From positions 186,001 through 250,000 of the forward strand of contig JAMKCH010088182.1 of the NCBI GenBank assembly GCA_023653785.1: a DNA stretch of 64,000 nt, written 5' to 3'. The translations under genes were made by a program, and so were the position numbers. This stretch comes from Ophioderma brevispina (lineage: Eukaryota > Echinodermata > Ophiuroidea > Amphilepidida > Ophiodermatidae). Below are positions 1-11,626 of the stretch, piece by piece. Under the pieces are notes generated by a model. The model was given only the letters and a program-made list of their open reading frames with translations. It made no database searches and was not told the origin of the DNA. Within the stretch, counting starts at the first letter, position 1. The number at the start of each line of letters is the position of its first letter.

Positions 1-58
1 GACATACTTTATATTAATTCAGATTTTTGATCAATAAGCTCAAAACTGCATATCGCGA

Positions 59-280
59 TTTCACATACTGTCGTATGTTTCATTTACACGTAATTTCAAT
101 AGGGGTATAATTAACGCTGTTCGGAAAACAAGCTGTTTACGCTTTTCACATACAGATCTATGTGTGTCGTATCTGCCTCGTGCGTGAACATGACGTGTTT
201 CACATACAGATCTATCTGAACGCATTGAAATACAACGGTGAAATTAGCGTCGTATGTGCAAAATACGACTTTTCACATAC
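59..280 (+). repeat. Four spaced copies of TTTCACATAC
   Basis: Identical 10-mers at 59-68, 144-153, 198-207 and 271-280; two share the longer TTTCACATACAGATCTAT. Spacings are 85, 54 and 73 bases, so this is not a clean tandem array. It may be the end of a larger repeat that runs off the window. Confidence 0.5.
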
Positions 281-726
281 AGACTTATGACTTTGTAGCT
301 TTATATTAGGAATACAATTGCACTTTCAAAACTCAGCAAGGTTTAAAGCTTAAACTTCAGAATGTTTTCTTCATAATGCAAATTAAAAAGTAAATCGTAA
401 TGTTTAATTCCATAGTACAAACATGAAATCTCCCGGTAGAATTTCATTGGCGATTTTCTCGAAAACGGCATTTCGTCAGATAAGAAAGTATGTGATGTGG
501 GCGACGTTGCTATTACCTTCAGTACTAGCATCTACGATAAGCATAAGAAAGATTGATATTCTCTTAATAAATAATAATTCCCATTTTCTATCACTGAAAA
601 TTTCATAACATAAGTAAAAGTGGAACTTTTACGCTGATCTTTAACGTGCTCAGTTTGTTCATTGATGTATTCATATATTTATTCCTTTTCATGTCTATTT
701 ATCTAATCGTTTATCTGTATATTTTG

Positions 727-750
727 TTTATTTATTTATTTATTTATTTT
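727..750 (+). repeat. TTTA microsatellite
   Basis: About six TTTA units. The apparent open frame across it is low-complexity phenylalanine, isoleucine, leucine and tyrosine. Confidence 0.8.
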
Positions 751-767
751 TTCTGTTCGGCATACAA

Positions 768-937
768 TTCTGGCCTTCTCCGCAGTAGTATCTGCAATAT
801 ATTATTCCGTTTGATGTATATTATCTATAGTTTATTGTGCTATTTGTTGGATTTATTTATTTTACTTGTTCGGAATCCCCGGGGGTCGGCTTGCAATAAT
901 ATTCTGGGCCTTCCCCGCATTAGTATCTGCAATCTGA
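768..937 (+). repeat. Diverged direct duplication around AGTATCTGCAAT
   Basis: TTCTGGCCTTCTCCGCAG (about 770) recurs as TTCTGGGCCTTCCCCGCA (about 902), both followed by TAGTATCTGCAAT. The copies are about 132 bases apart. Confidence 0.6.
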
Positions 938-1295
938 CAAAAACTAGAGTTACAACTGATTTCTTAATATATACATAATACGTTTACTGTCTGGGTTTGC
1001 TTTACGTTTAGTAAAACATAGCATTCTTATTGACACCGTTTAGTACCTGATACTAAAAAAATTGGTTAACGCATACTGATACAGGTACTTAATTGAAGAG
1101 GCTTCCATGGGCTTATTGAGAAAAGGAAATAGGGGAATTTCCCTGAATCAAATTGTCTTTAATACGTTGCATGAAGTGGCCAATATAGTCTTGTTCAAAC
1201 ATGCTTTTGTGTCCATTAATACAGAGTATCTAACATACACCGTAAAAAATTGAACAGGGCTTTCTGTTTAGTATAATCTTGACTAGATTCAGTGC
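938..1295. other. Unannotated AT-rich stretch
   Basis: No gene, RNA or repeat recognised. Confidence 0.5.
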
Positions 1296-1597
1296 TTAAA
1301 GGTCCCAGGAAATGCAAATGGAATTGATGTGGTTTGTGTCAAGTCTACAAAGAGGGACGAGAAAGCATTCAATATTTGGGTTGGTGATGACATCATTAGT
1401 GAAACTATTGATTTTTCAGAGAGTATAGAAAATTCCAGGTGACTGGTGTGAATCTATTCATGGCACTGACTGAAAATCAATAGTTTCACCAATGATGTCA
1501 CTGGTAGTGTATTCTTTTTTGTGGCCCTGTTTATTGGAATGGAATGCCCCGTAAAGATTTGGACTAGGTTTATCATCTCATTTCCTGGGAGCTTTAA
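1296..1597. mobile_element. TTAA-flanked MITE with imperfect hairpin arms
   Basis: Ends AGGTCCCAGGAAATG (from 1300) and CATTTCCTGGGAGCT (to 1593) are inverted and directly bounded by TTAA at 1296-1299 and 1594-1597. A second, stronger inverted pair lies inside: GTGAAACTATTGATTTTTCAG (about 1399-1419) against its complement at about 1469-1488. TTAA duplication is typical of piggyBac-type elements, but other superfamilies use it too. Confidence 0.65.
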
Positions 1598-2036
1598 CAG
1601 AAAGGGCTGGTCCTTTAAATCACCAATGAGCCAACTAACTATTTTAAAATGTATATCAAGGTCAAATCAACACAGATTAGATCATATACTACGACTATGA
1701 TTACGACACTGATATTCAATATTTACGCACCTCTTTATACGAATCGTTCTCCGGCGAGACAAAGCCGAGCGTCTTATTCAACCTGATACAAGCTGATGGC
1801 TATAATAAGTATTTTGCGCAATGAAAGAGAAAAAACGTGGTTGTTCGACGATTGAAAAACAAGCTTTTTCTATTCGAAACTTGCTTTATCGGTCGAGACA
1901 CTTGCGTATTCAAACATTTGATTATCGCATTTGATAAACACGGTATTATAATCGATATGGAAAATCTAGTTTATCGCTCGAAAAAAAATGTAAAGGTGCT
2001 ACGAGAGATTTCAAGTCATATATATTTTCTGTAATA

Positions 2037-2507
2037 TAGTGATTTCATATAGATTAAATATATTTCCTACTTTTAATTTGGCTACAGAAATAACTTCAAT
2101 TGAAAACGTAGGCTGATTTCCTATTTGCTCCTATAGACCGTATTCAATAGCCAGCCATGTTGGTGGACAAGATAGACGCATGCCAGTACTACAATACATT
2201 CACCTGTCAATGATCCCTGTGCAATCGCTAAACATGGATCGATTGACAGCTTAATGTATTGTAGTCCTGGAATGTATGCATCTTGTCCACCAACATGTCT
2301 GGTGGCTGACGTCATATTGAATACGGTCTATAGGATATTGGACATGTCACAATTTTTGTACCAAAGAAAAAGTTTTCAGCTTAATCCTTTCAAATGGGGA
2401 TATTTTGATAGAAAGCTTTAGACCAGTGCAAAAATCAGAATTTTCTCATTTTTAGGTACACATGTTATTTGAAATCTCTCGTTGGACCTTTAATTGAAAA
2501 TCAGGTT
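2037..2507 (+). repeat. Dispersed repeat, copy A (interrupted)
   Basis: Shares TAGTGATTTCATATAGATTA at its start, a TTGTACCAAAGAAA block near 2355 and an AAATCTC-TTG-CTTTAA end with copy B at 17594-17840. Copy A is longer because an inverted-repeat element (2130-2334) sits inside it. Confidence 0.62.
2130..2334. mobile_element. 205-bp inverted-repeat element nested in copy A
   Basis: Perfect 20-bp inverted ends: CCTATAGACCGTATTCAATA at 2130-2149 and its complement at 2315-2334. Inner arms also pair, including TTGGTGGACAAGAT with ATCTTGTCCACCAA and ACTACAATACATT with AATGTATTGTAGT. Absence from copy B supports insertion after copy A spread. No coding capacity, so MITE-like. Confidence 0.78.
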
Positions 2508-3110
2508 TTATTCAAAACTTGCTTATCGAATTTGAAAAACCTGGTTTTTCGATTTGATAAGTGAATATTTTTTTTTAAAATTGTTTTAGCAGCAAACCCT
2601 GTTTATCGGTCAAAACAAGCAGGTTTTCTGTCCTTTTGGGCATTATACCTGTCTATGATATGTATTTTGCACAAAAAAAGATAAACTTTTTTGCCGATAA
2701 ACCAGGTTTTAGTATTAAAAGACCTGGTTTTCTGATTTGAAAAACTAGGTGTATCGATTTGAAAACCTGAATTATTGTTGACAAACTGAGTTTATCAGTA
2801 AAAAACCCTTGATTTTCGATTTAAAAAAACGGTTTCAAAACCTCGCCTTTCGAATTTGATAAACCTGCTTTTTTGGTTTGAGAAACAAGGTTTATCGAGT
2901 TGAAAAGTGAAATTTTTGAAAACCTTTGTGTCTGGGCCGAGAAACTTTTTTGCCAAAAACCTTATTTATCGGCAAAAAACAGTTTTTTCCACTTTTATTA
3001 TACATTACACCTGTCTATGGAACGTATTTTGCACAATTAAAGAGAAAAAACATGCTTTTTCGCAGATAAACTAGATTTTTCGATTTATAAACCTGCATGT
3101 CGTTGTTCGG

Positions 3111-4355
3111 TGGGATTCCCAGCTGGGTTCGAACTCTGATATTATTTCACTATTTGCTGGTGAAATAAAGTACACCTTTTTGCCAAGACTATGGGCAATA
3201 TGACTTTACCGCAATGCCAAATCTAATACAAAATTATAGGAGAAATCATTAACCAGTCATACATGCCATTTTTTAACCTCGTGTATGAAATTGACAAAAG
3301 GATGTTTTCTCTCAATTCGATGTAAACTATGACACACCCAAACGAACTCGGTTGAGTAAAATTTTACAATACTTAAGGTTTACGCATGTTTGACGATTTT
3401 ACTCACAAATGAGTTTTAAGAGTGAATGTGGTAATTTTTCCCGTTTGTCAGTTTGACAGTTTAACGCAGAAAGACAGTGGAAATGTTTGTCAAATAACCA
3501 TGTGGTATATATAAGATTACAAGAGATGGCGCTATATAGTTTCCATGTATATTAGTGTTGGCGTCAAACGTTATCTCGCCTGTTTGTCCTCGTAGTATGA
3601 TTATTATTATGATACATGTAGAACCTAAGAAGCGATCTAGAAGATTCCACACCACTAAATAGATCTGGTCTGCCACCCTCTGGCCGAAAAGTGTTTGGGA
3701 AAAAGGTAAAAAAGTGACAGGTCTAAGTTAAAATGGAAAAATAGTAGAAACTGGAACTTCCTGGGCCATATTTTGTGTTAGAAATTACAAATCAGCACAA
3801 TATCAAGACAAAAAACTGTGTGAGGCTTACTACTGCGTAATTACAGTACTAATTTTACACCCACCCCATAGGAATATTTTGACTAGAAGCCAGAGTTTCA
3901 GAGGGGATCGGAACTCATCGTTGTCAGCACGCTTCCGTAGGTTGAAAAATCCGTGGTCAACTTATGAATTCGTCTTGCTGAATGGGATGCAGAGGTCTAG
4001 CAGTCCAAGGTAATACATAATTTAAGCGACTGAGTCGCTTCGTTAATGAGAAATTTACGTTTTAATTAGGGCCATTTTGTATATAAACCAATGGCAATTT
4101 ATTTGGTGGTGTGCAACCAGAAGGATTTGAGGTTCGTTTATGATATTGGAGATTGATCTGATTTTTTAAAATGATTATTCCGAGAATTCTGTTCAAAATA
4201 ATAATTATAAATTCCATGTTAGGACGTGGAAAGGTTATCATCAATGTCATGAGAAATGTATTTAGTACTAGGCGGTGGCGGCCAAGAAATCCCAATTTTA
4301 GACATCGCCGATCCCTTAAATCCATTTCTAATCGATGTTTCTATATCAGGAAAAA
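3111..4355. other. Unannotated region
   Basis: A tRNA B-box-like GCTGGGTTCGAACTC near 3120-3135 is the only landmark; it may mark a decayed SINE. No gene recognised. Confidence 0.4.
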
Positions 4356-5670
4356 ACGCGTACAATACGATTAGCTATGTTAAAAAACAAAAATTGTCCC
4401 ATCTACCATTATTATGTAATTTATGCAAATTAGGATCGCCATTAGAGAAAAACATAATTTTCACCATATCTCAACAACATGAAAACAGACAATGTTGTTC
4501 CTGAGCCATTGTGAACTCTTGTCGATCACATTTGTATTATTATCTTGCTTCGGATCCAAGATGGCAGCCAATATGGCTGCTCCAACGATCTGTAAATCAT
4601 AAACACGATGTATACCTGGAATATTTAAAAAAATATAGCAAAAAATAAATAATATAATTATACATTAAAGTTAGATGTATCTGTTTTGACCCACAAAAAA
4701 ACTCATATCTAACTTGTTTGTATGATACGCATTCTTAAAATTCAATGCAATTGCCAATTTCTCCTCCAAGAATCTTTTAAACCCAGGAAAATTACTTTAT
4801 AATTGATATGTCATCTCACAATAATAATAAGTCTAAATTAAAGTATGAGAAATGTGTTTGACCAGTATAAACACACTGCCGGCAAAAATCTGTTTGTTAA
4901 AATTTAAGATGGCGGCAAATATGGCCACAATCAAACAATTTAAACCTAAAAAAATTCCATATTTTTTCGCATATCTAGACATAGCACCAAGAAAGAATGA
5001 TAAAATTAAATATGTCTAGTATCATTAGTAACTCATAACTGCTATTTTTGTTTCAGTAGTATTTTTTAAATTTTAGATGTCGGCTACTAAAGCGGCTTTC
5101 AAGATTTTGTACTCGGTAATATTAGCCCGAATCTTGAATTTTAAATAAGTTATCCAACAAAAAAATACCAGCTTTCAGTTTTATTTTAATGGTCAAACGC
5201 ACATTTCTCATACTTTACTTCACATTTTCATCCTAATTTGGGGACGATATAAGGTAATTTCTAATTTTTATCACATTTGAAGGCGGACAAATTGACCGCC
5301 ATATTAAATGTTAAATATACTCACTAGGCCAAAAAGGCAGATATGAGTTTCTAGTAGTCGATTTCCTTATTTATTTTCTCATTTTGTGACTATACGACTA
5401 AATAATGCAGGCATGTAGCACCTTTATACTTTGCAGATCTTGAGGCGACCATATTGGCTACCATATTGGATCCGAAGCAAAACAACAATACAAATATGAA
5501 TGGCAAGCAATCATAATGGCTCAAGAACAACAATCTTTGTTTCTTGTTGTTGAGATACGATGAAAACTATATTTTTCTGTAATGGCGATCCTAATTTGCA
5601 TACAATTACCTAAATATTGCACGTGGGACAATTTAAAAAAAAATAACATAGCTAATTGTTTTCTACGCAT
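4356..5670. mobile_element. 1.3-kb foldback element
   Basis: The left arm from 4356 pairs with the complement of the right arm ending at 5670. Visible pairs include ATTAGCTATG (about 4370) with CATAGCTAAT (about 5647), GGATCGCCATTA with TAATGGCGATCC, CTTCGGATCCAA with TTGGATCCGAAG, and AAAGTATGAGAAATGTG near 4840 with its complement near 5200. Pairing continues almost to the centre near 5020. Each arm carries AAGATGGC-GCCAATATGGC-like motifs. No transposase frame is present. Confidence 0.75.
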
Positions 5671-5924
5671 CTTTCTGAGACAGAGAGTCATAAAAAACTA
5701 TGTATGTTATGTGATCAATCTAAATCATCATTTGAGTGCAACAAAGTAGTATCTACATTTTCATGATTTTACATGGGAAGTATTTTTGTGTTTCATTCAG
5801 TTGTGAGTTTTCGATTGAAAAAAATATATAACACAAAATGAAAATGTATCTTTTTCAAAATGTTATGAATATTTCATTTCCACTTAAGTCGAATAATTAA
5901 GAAGGAATTAGCTAATTAAAGTGG

Positions 5925-6260
5925 CGTAACCACTTTCATATCCATCTGACAGTTTTGAGAATAATTTTATTGGACGCCTTGACTCACAACAGTTGTTGTT
6001 TCAATAAAATTAGTTCCCTAGCGTATATAATAAGAGATATAAGGCGTTTTAATGAGATATCGACCACCTTGAAAAATGGCGGCGTATGTAAATTGCTATG
6101 ACTCTGACAGTTTTTGAAATAGTTTATTGAACTCTTTGACCCCAAAAAACATACATTTCAACACCAAATTGTCTTCGTAAGTGCTAGTCGGGTGTTTGCC
6201 TTTGAGATGGCATCCATTTTGAAAAATGGTGATTTATGCAAATTATCATCACTTTTAACT
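5925..6260 (+). repeat. Decayed tandem repeat, unit about 150 bp
   Basis: A CTGACAGTTTTGA-GAATA-TTTATTG landmark occurs near 5950 and 6100. An ATTTTGAAAAATGG-TGCAAATT landmark occurs near 6070 and 6220. Two to three units, strongly diverged. Confidence 0.5.
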
Positions 6261-7910
6261 TATCAATACTTCATATCTCAATATTTTATCGGTGATGACA
6301 AATGTTATTATTCCTGTGCCATGAATTACAGCTTTCTAAGTGATGTAGTTCCTACTAATTGTGTTCTCCATTGTATACTCTTCGCATCATTTTATTTCAG
6401 CATTATACACTTTTAAGATTTACTCATATTTGACTAAGATTTTACTCCCCCTTCTACTGTTTATTTCTTAAAGTGTAACATTAGCAAGGGGCTACGATTG
6501 ATATCTTTAGCAAGATGACAAGACACTTATTCAGTTTACCCAGGTTCCATGGCGATTTTCATACTCAAACTCATTATTTATATTTTTCATCATTTCATGA
6601 CGCACGAAATCTATATGGTGCATTTTGTCTGCAAAAACGGTAAAATATCCTTGATTGTATTCAGGGAGTTCGCCATCAACATCCGCAAGGATGAATCTTT
6701 ACATCTGATATAATATAGCCGATTATGCTTTGAAAAAAAGACTGAAAACAAGGGTTTTATATATACATCATGTTTGTGCGAAACTCGTCATTTAATTTGA
6801 TTCCCATTTGAAAGGTGTTTCTTGGGGATTGCTAATTTTAGACAACATCGTATCTTTTTAAGTAGCTCAATTCCGCCTATCTCCTTCATCAAGGTCAAGA
6901 GTAACAACTTTGTGACAAGCGTATATTCTCATTTTGTAGGCAACAAACAAATAGGATAATTCACCAGAATAAAAAAATATAATCTGTTACAAGTGAAACT
7001 TTTCTACCAATAGAAACCTAAAGGCTTTCAGATGAAAATATTGAAGTCATTGCGTACATTGTATTATACTGCTCAAATTAAATAGCTCTAATCAAAGGTT
7101 TACAAGTAAGACTCATCTTTGAAATTAGCAGCCGCCGTGCCTCATAAATAGCGCGAAAAGCTTGATTTTTGTTTTGTTACCTGTCAATTTTCTTTCATAA
7201 TATACATACTGTTATAATGCTTTTTTATAAGATAATAAAGATTTTTTTGTCGGTAACTTTTTGAGAAGAACCCTAAAGGGTGAAAATCACACTTTGCTTA
7301 TTATGACCATGAAGAATTGGGATACCCAGATTCTATTTTTGAGAAAGACAGCCGTATGTTTAAATGTATTATTAGAAATGTGTTCTTTCTAGGCAACCCC
7401 TGGATAGAGAAAGGAAGGGACTTTTCCCTGAGGTATGATTATGATATAATAAGATCATTGTGACATCGGGTATGTCACCAATACATTGAAATGGGTGTAT
7501 TTTCCTAAATGTGATGTTATTCAGCTATTATTACGCCACAAAGTAATGACTATTCTAGTATTAACGCTCGTCTTACCAAGAGGGGGTGGTTACCACCCCC
7601 AATGAACTTTGCTCCGGTGTGCTATTTGCCAAAAGCTTTCGTAAAGAGCTTCCGGGTAAACATTTCTCATTCTTTCCGGTTATTTTAGCGAATAAAATAT
7701 GAAGGTAACACCATCGTCGGGGTAAGGGTGTGCCGTCAAAAGTCGAAGAGTATAGGGGGGCTTGCCAACAACACAAATGACAATGGGACATCGCAATACA
7801 AACATCGGAAATAACTTTTGTCTAGCGGATACTAATGAATAATAAACAAAAACGAATGTGCAAGGATCACCATATGTAATTGTTTCTTTTATTATCTTAA
7901 AGACAATTTG
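6261..7910. other. Unannotated region
   Basis: AT-rich; several unrelated ORFs under 75 codons and no family recognised on either strand. Confidence 0.45.
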
Positions 7911-8903
7911 ACAGTTAACTGCATAAGAGGAGGGCTTATGAGGCCTATTTTTTCGAGCATATGATAGCGCTCCAATATATTTGGTTTATCTTTTTTTATT
8001 TGTCTATCTTTTGGTCGCGCTTGACTTGAAGCAAAAAAAATCGCGTCGTTTCCGCAAAAATCCGCATGGGTCCCTAACGGAAGTGCCCATGACAAAAATT
8101 AAAAAAAAGTAACTGTGATTCTAATTTTAATTATGCATGTACCTTATGACATAAACGAAGTAATTAAATAGTAAAACAATTCTATGGAGGTATGGTAGGC
8201 CGTGAAAATTCTTTAATTCGTCAAATAGCATTTCCCTGTAGAAATCTATGGTAAAATACATGTTACAAAAGACGTGTTTATATATATTTGGGCTTAAAGG
8301 TGTGTGTTTCGGTCGTCTTTGGACCCCCTCCCCAGATTTACAGAAATATCGATTTTGATGAAAGGCCGTATTTTTCTCTTTGTCGTCTTGGTATTTGAGC
8401 CCTCAAATTCATTTCAGTCCCAAGATATAATCAAATAATCGCTGTTTTAGTGGTTAACTATTAATATTAGCACAGTATTGAATGGGGCTTTGCAACATGC
8501 ATTATTGCTTCTACAATGAAAACCGCGGTACTTGATGAGGAGTATGTGCAAGTACCAGCTCTCATATTAGTAGAGAACACAATAGACATAAATCGGAACA
8601 AGCACCTTTAATATAGGTAATATAACTCACGATTGACCAATACAGTAGAAAATGCGGGAACTAATTTGCATCTTTTTGTTCATTTTGAAGCGTTTTTGAA
8701 ATCAGTATTTCACTCCTAATTTTCCAACTGAACAATATTTTTTTTGTTTTTTATTTGTTAAATTTGTTGTATTTGAAACCTCCAACCATGCGGTGAATTT
8801 CATCCACAAAATCTTTTGGGAAAGTAGCTATTTTTAGAATGGGCCTTATGAGGCCCCTTATGTACTAACGGAAGTGCAGACCCCTTATGCAGTTAAGTAT
8901 TAA
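7911..8903 (-). mobile_element. Two-copy TIR element, copy 1
   Basis: Ends AGTTAACTGCATAAG (7913) and CCCCTTATGCAGTTAAGTAT (8881-8900) are inverted, with TTAA directly outside the right end. Inside, GGTCCCTAACGGAAGTGCCC (8067-8086) and TACTAACGGAAGTGCAGA (8863-8880) are subterminal repeats. The reverse complement aligns with copy 2 at 44800-45560, including a GATGAAAT-CACC stretch beside the end. No transposase frame, so non-autonomous. Confidence 0.72.
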
Positions 8904-10671
8904 AGTGCAGGTGTTATTACCTTTGCAAAATCAGAATAATATATATCTATCGGTGCTAAGTTTTGACATTTAGGTCTACAAAATGTTATTAAATTGTATG
9001 TTATAGCGCCCTCTATTGTCTAATCCCCATTTAATACCAAAAGCCTGTATTCGTAGCTAATAACGTTTTCTGCAACCTGTGAAAGAAAACGAATTTAATT
9101 CAACGGGAAATCCCCTTTGGCCCCCTTTCTTGGTTAATGGCATCTTCCAAATTCGGGTCACATATGGGTCAATCATGCGTACGTTTGATCCAATCGCATT
9201 GCTGCATTTGTATTTCTTTAGCCGGTCTTCCCGTTCGACCAATCAATTCTCTGCATTTGCCTTGTCATTATTGTTTCAAGATTCGCGCGGTTTTGCTGTC
9301 ACTTCGCTGCTTGTTTGCTTTGTGGAAAGACATCAACAAATTTTTGACCCACCCACCACTCCCAAATTTCATTATCAATTTAGTGGTGTGCTTAGTCTTC
9401 CATACAGGGCATATGGTTTTACTCTTTACCAATTTACATTTGTTCATCTTGCAATTTCAGATTTTGTTCAATTAAATGTTTCCAGAAGTAAAGACTTATG
9501 GTAAACATGTATTAATTTAATACATTAATCTTATTAAATGCACAGGTAATTCAAGTCAACCGGGAATATGCAGATGAACTCATTCATCTCAAATCAGCAT
9601 CATATGCTAATAATTTGCTATCGTTAACACTAATAGAAACAATTGAGCTCTACAGGATACACTTGTTTGCGCTGGTGCGTTTCAGTTGAGAGCTGATCGA
9701 GAGGTCCCATCGCTCCTTTTTTTTTTTAGTTAGGCCTTTCCAAATTTATAGTTTACAGGGTAGATTGGATATAGAATAATCTTGCGTAGGGCCCTAATGG
9801 GGTAGAGCGTCACCAGTAGGGTAGAATAGGTAGCGTCGGCCTTAGGTTAAGTGTAAAGAACCAAAGTTGTCCACACTGGAGTAGCTCACTAGGTGGAGAA
9901 GATAGGGCAGCTCGTTCCATCCAATTTCTCAAGTGAACGATTGTGTGTTGAAAATCTAAAAATTGTGATATCATATCATGGCGCAAACAAAATTTGTATG
10001 CACTATTTGTTTAGCTGCAATAAATTTGGTCTGTTTTCCAATCGCAAAGCAGGCAGCTAACAGCATTCCGGTTTCCTTGTTCATAATTTCCTGTCTGAAG
10101 TAATGCTTAATTACCGTACTGACCTGAGTATAGTCCCACCTTTTAAAGCTAAAAATAACTTAAATTTTGTGGGGTGGGGTAATGCCCGAATCTTGCTCGA
10201 AGCCGAAGTCGTGAAATGTCTCGGTCTACTCGCTACTGTACACAAACACATCTTAACCACTCCATGACTTCCGAAATTGGAACTTTTGAAGAATGCAGTT
10301 TTCCGATAGTACTTTTCATTCCCATTCTGAAATGGATTTCATGTAACTAGCCATGTTTTAATGACTATAATATAACTTTATTTTTTTTTAGGAAAAGAAG
10401 ACCAAAACAGTTGCGTGGAACAATTTGCCATTTGATATGGCGGCAGCCATATTTGATTTGGCGACCTCTATGACTTTTCGACCTAAGTATTTTGAATATC
10501 ATACTATGAAATCTTCTCTGAAATCTCTTTGAAATATTGGAAATTATGAATTTTTAAGCAATTTGAATACTGTATTTTAGAAATGTCATGATGGAAAACA
10601 AGGAAAGTGGAAAAAGTGGAAATTATGCAGCCAACATTATTCGCCCTCTTACCTTACATATGACCTCGGTC
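8793..10671 (+). repeat. Tandem duplication, left copy (long form)
   Basis: Bases 8793-9061 match 10695-10963, and 10101-10671 match 10960-11530, at about 99% identity by eye with only a handful of substitutions. This copy alone contains 9062-10104, a 1,043-bp segment flanked by TAAT on both sides. A run of 23 A (10672-10694) separates the copies. It carries part of the two-copy TIR element but no recognisable gene. Confidence 0.85.
9062..10104. other. 1,043-bp segment present in only one duplicate
   Basis: Flanked by TAAT, which could be a target duplication or deletion microhomology. Its ends are not inverted repeats. Overlapping ORFs at 9079-9504 and 9137-9475 resemble no family I know. 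A T run lies near 9719-9728. Confidence 0.6.
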
Positions 10672-10694
10672 AAAAAAAAAAAAAAAAAAAAAAA
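10672..10694 (+). repeat. Poly-A run at the duplication junction
   Basis: Twenty-three A bases. The right copy has only five A at the equivalent point (11531-11535), so the run is unique to the junction. Confidence 0.9.
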
Positions 10695-11535
10695 GTGAAT
10701 TTCATCCACAAAATCTTTTGGGAAAGTAGCTATTTTTAGAATGGGCCTTATGAGGCCCCTTATGTACTAACGGAAGTGCAGACCCCTTATGCAGTTAAGT
10801 ATTAAAGTGCAGGTGTTATTACCTTTGCAAAATCAGAATAATATATATCTATCGGTGCTAAGTTTTGACATTTAGGTCTACAAAATGTTATTAAATTGTA
10901 TGTTATAGCGCCCTCTATTGTCTAATCCCCATTTAATACCAAAAGCCTGTATTCGTAGCTAATGCTTAATTACCGTACTGACCTGAGTATAGTCCCACCT
11001 TTTAAAGCTAAAAATAACTTAAATTTTGTGGGGTGGGGTAATGCCCGAATCTTGCTCGAAGCCGAAGTCGTGAAATGTCTCGGTCTACTCGCTACTGTAC
11101 ACAAACACATCCTAACCACTCCATGACTTCCGAAATTGGAACTTTTGAAGAATACAGTTTTCCGATAGTACTTTTCATTCCCATTCTGAAATGGATTTCA
11201 TGTAACTAGCCATGTTTTAATGACTATAATATAACTTTATTTTTTTTTAGCAAAAGAAGACCAAAACAGTTGCGTGGAACAATTTGTCATTTGATATGGC
11301 GGCAGCCATATTTGATTTGGCGACCTCTATGACTTTTCGACCTAAGTATTTTGAATATCATACTATGAAATCTTCTCTGAAATCTCTTTGAAATATTGGA
11401 AATTATAAATTTTTAAGCAATTTGAATACTGTATTTTAGAAATGTCATGATGGAAAACAAGGAAAGTGGAAAAAGTGGAAATTATGCAGCCAACATTATT
11501 CGCCCTCTTACCTTACATATGACCTCGGTCAAAAA
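10695..11535 (+). repeat. Tandem duplication, right copy (short form)
   Basis: Same sequence as the left copy minus the 1,043-bp segment. Differences seen include CCTAACC for CTTAACC near 11112, GCAAAAG for GGAAAAG near 11251 and TTGTCAT for TTGCCAT near 11285. Confidence 0.85.
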
Positions 11536-11626
11536 CTTCTTTAAGTTTCAGAAACAAATCCACCAAAAAAACTATAGATTTTTGTTCTGAATTTATGAAA
11601 CTGAATAATATTCAGTGGTTTGTTAA

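Larger units (their letters stand above)
1780..3110 (+). repeat. Degenerate minisatellite field with a higher-order unit
   Basis: Short motifs such as AAACCTGGTTTTTCGATTTG recur at roughly 20-base spacing in 1830-2030 and 2500-3110. A longer landmark, CCTGTCTAT followed by GTATTTTGCACAA and AAAGA, occurs near 2647 and 3010, with a weaker version near 1785. This suggests an older unit of about 360 bases. The field is interrupted by the dispersed repeat at 2037-2507. Confidence 0.55.

Noticed and set aside
646..978. 110-codon plus-strand ORF
   Set aside because: Low-complexity F/I/L/Y translation of a TTTA microsatellite and a local duplication.
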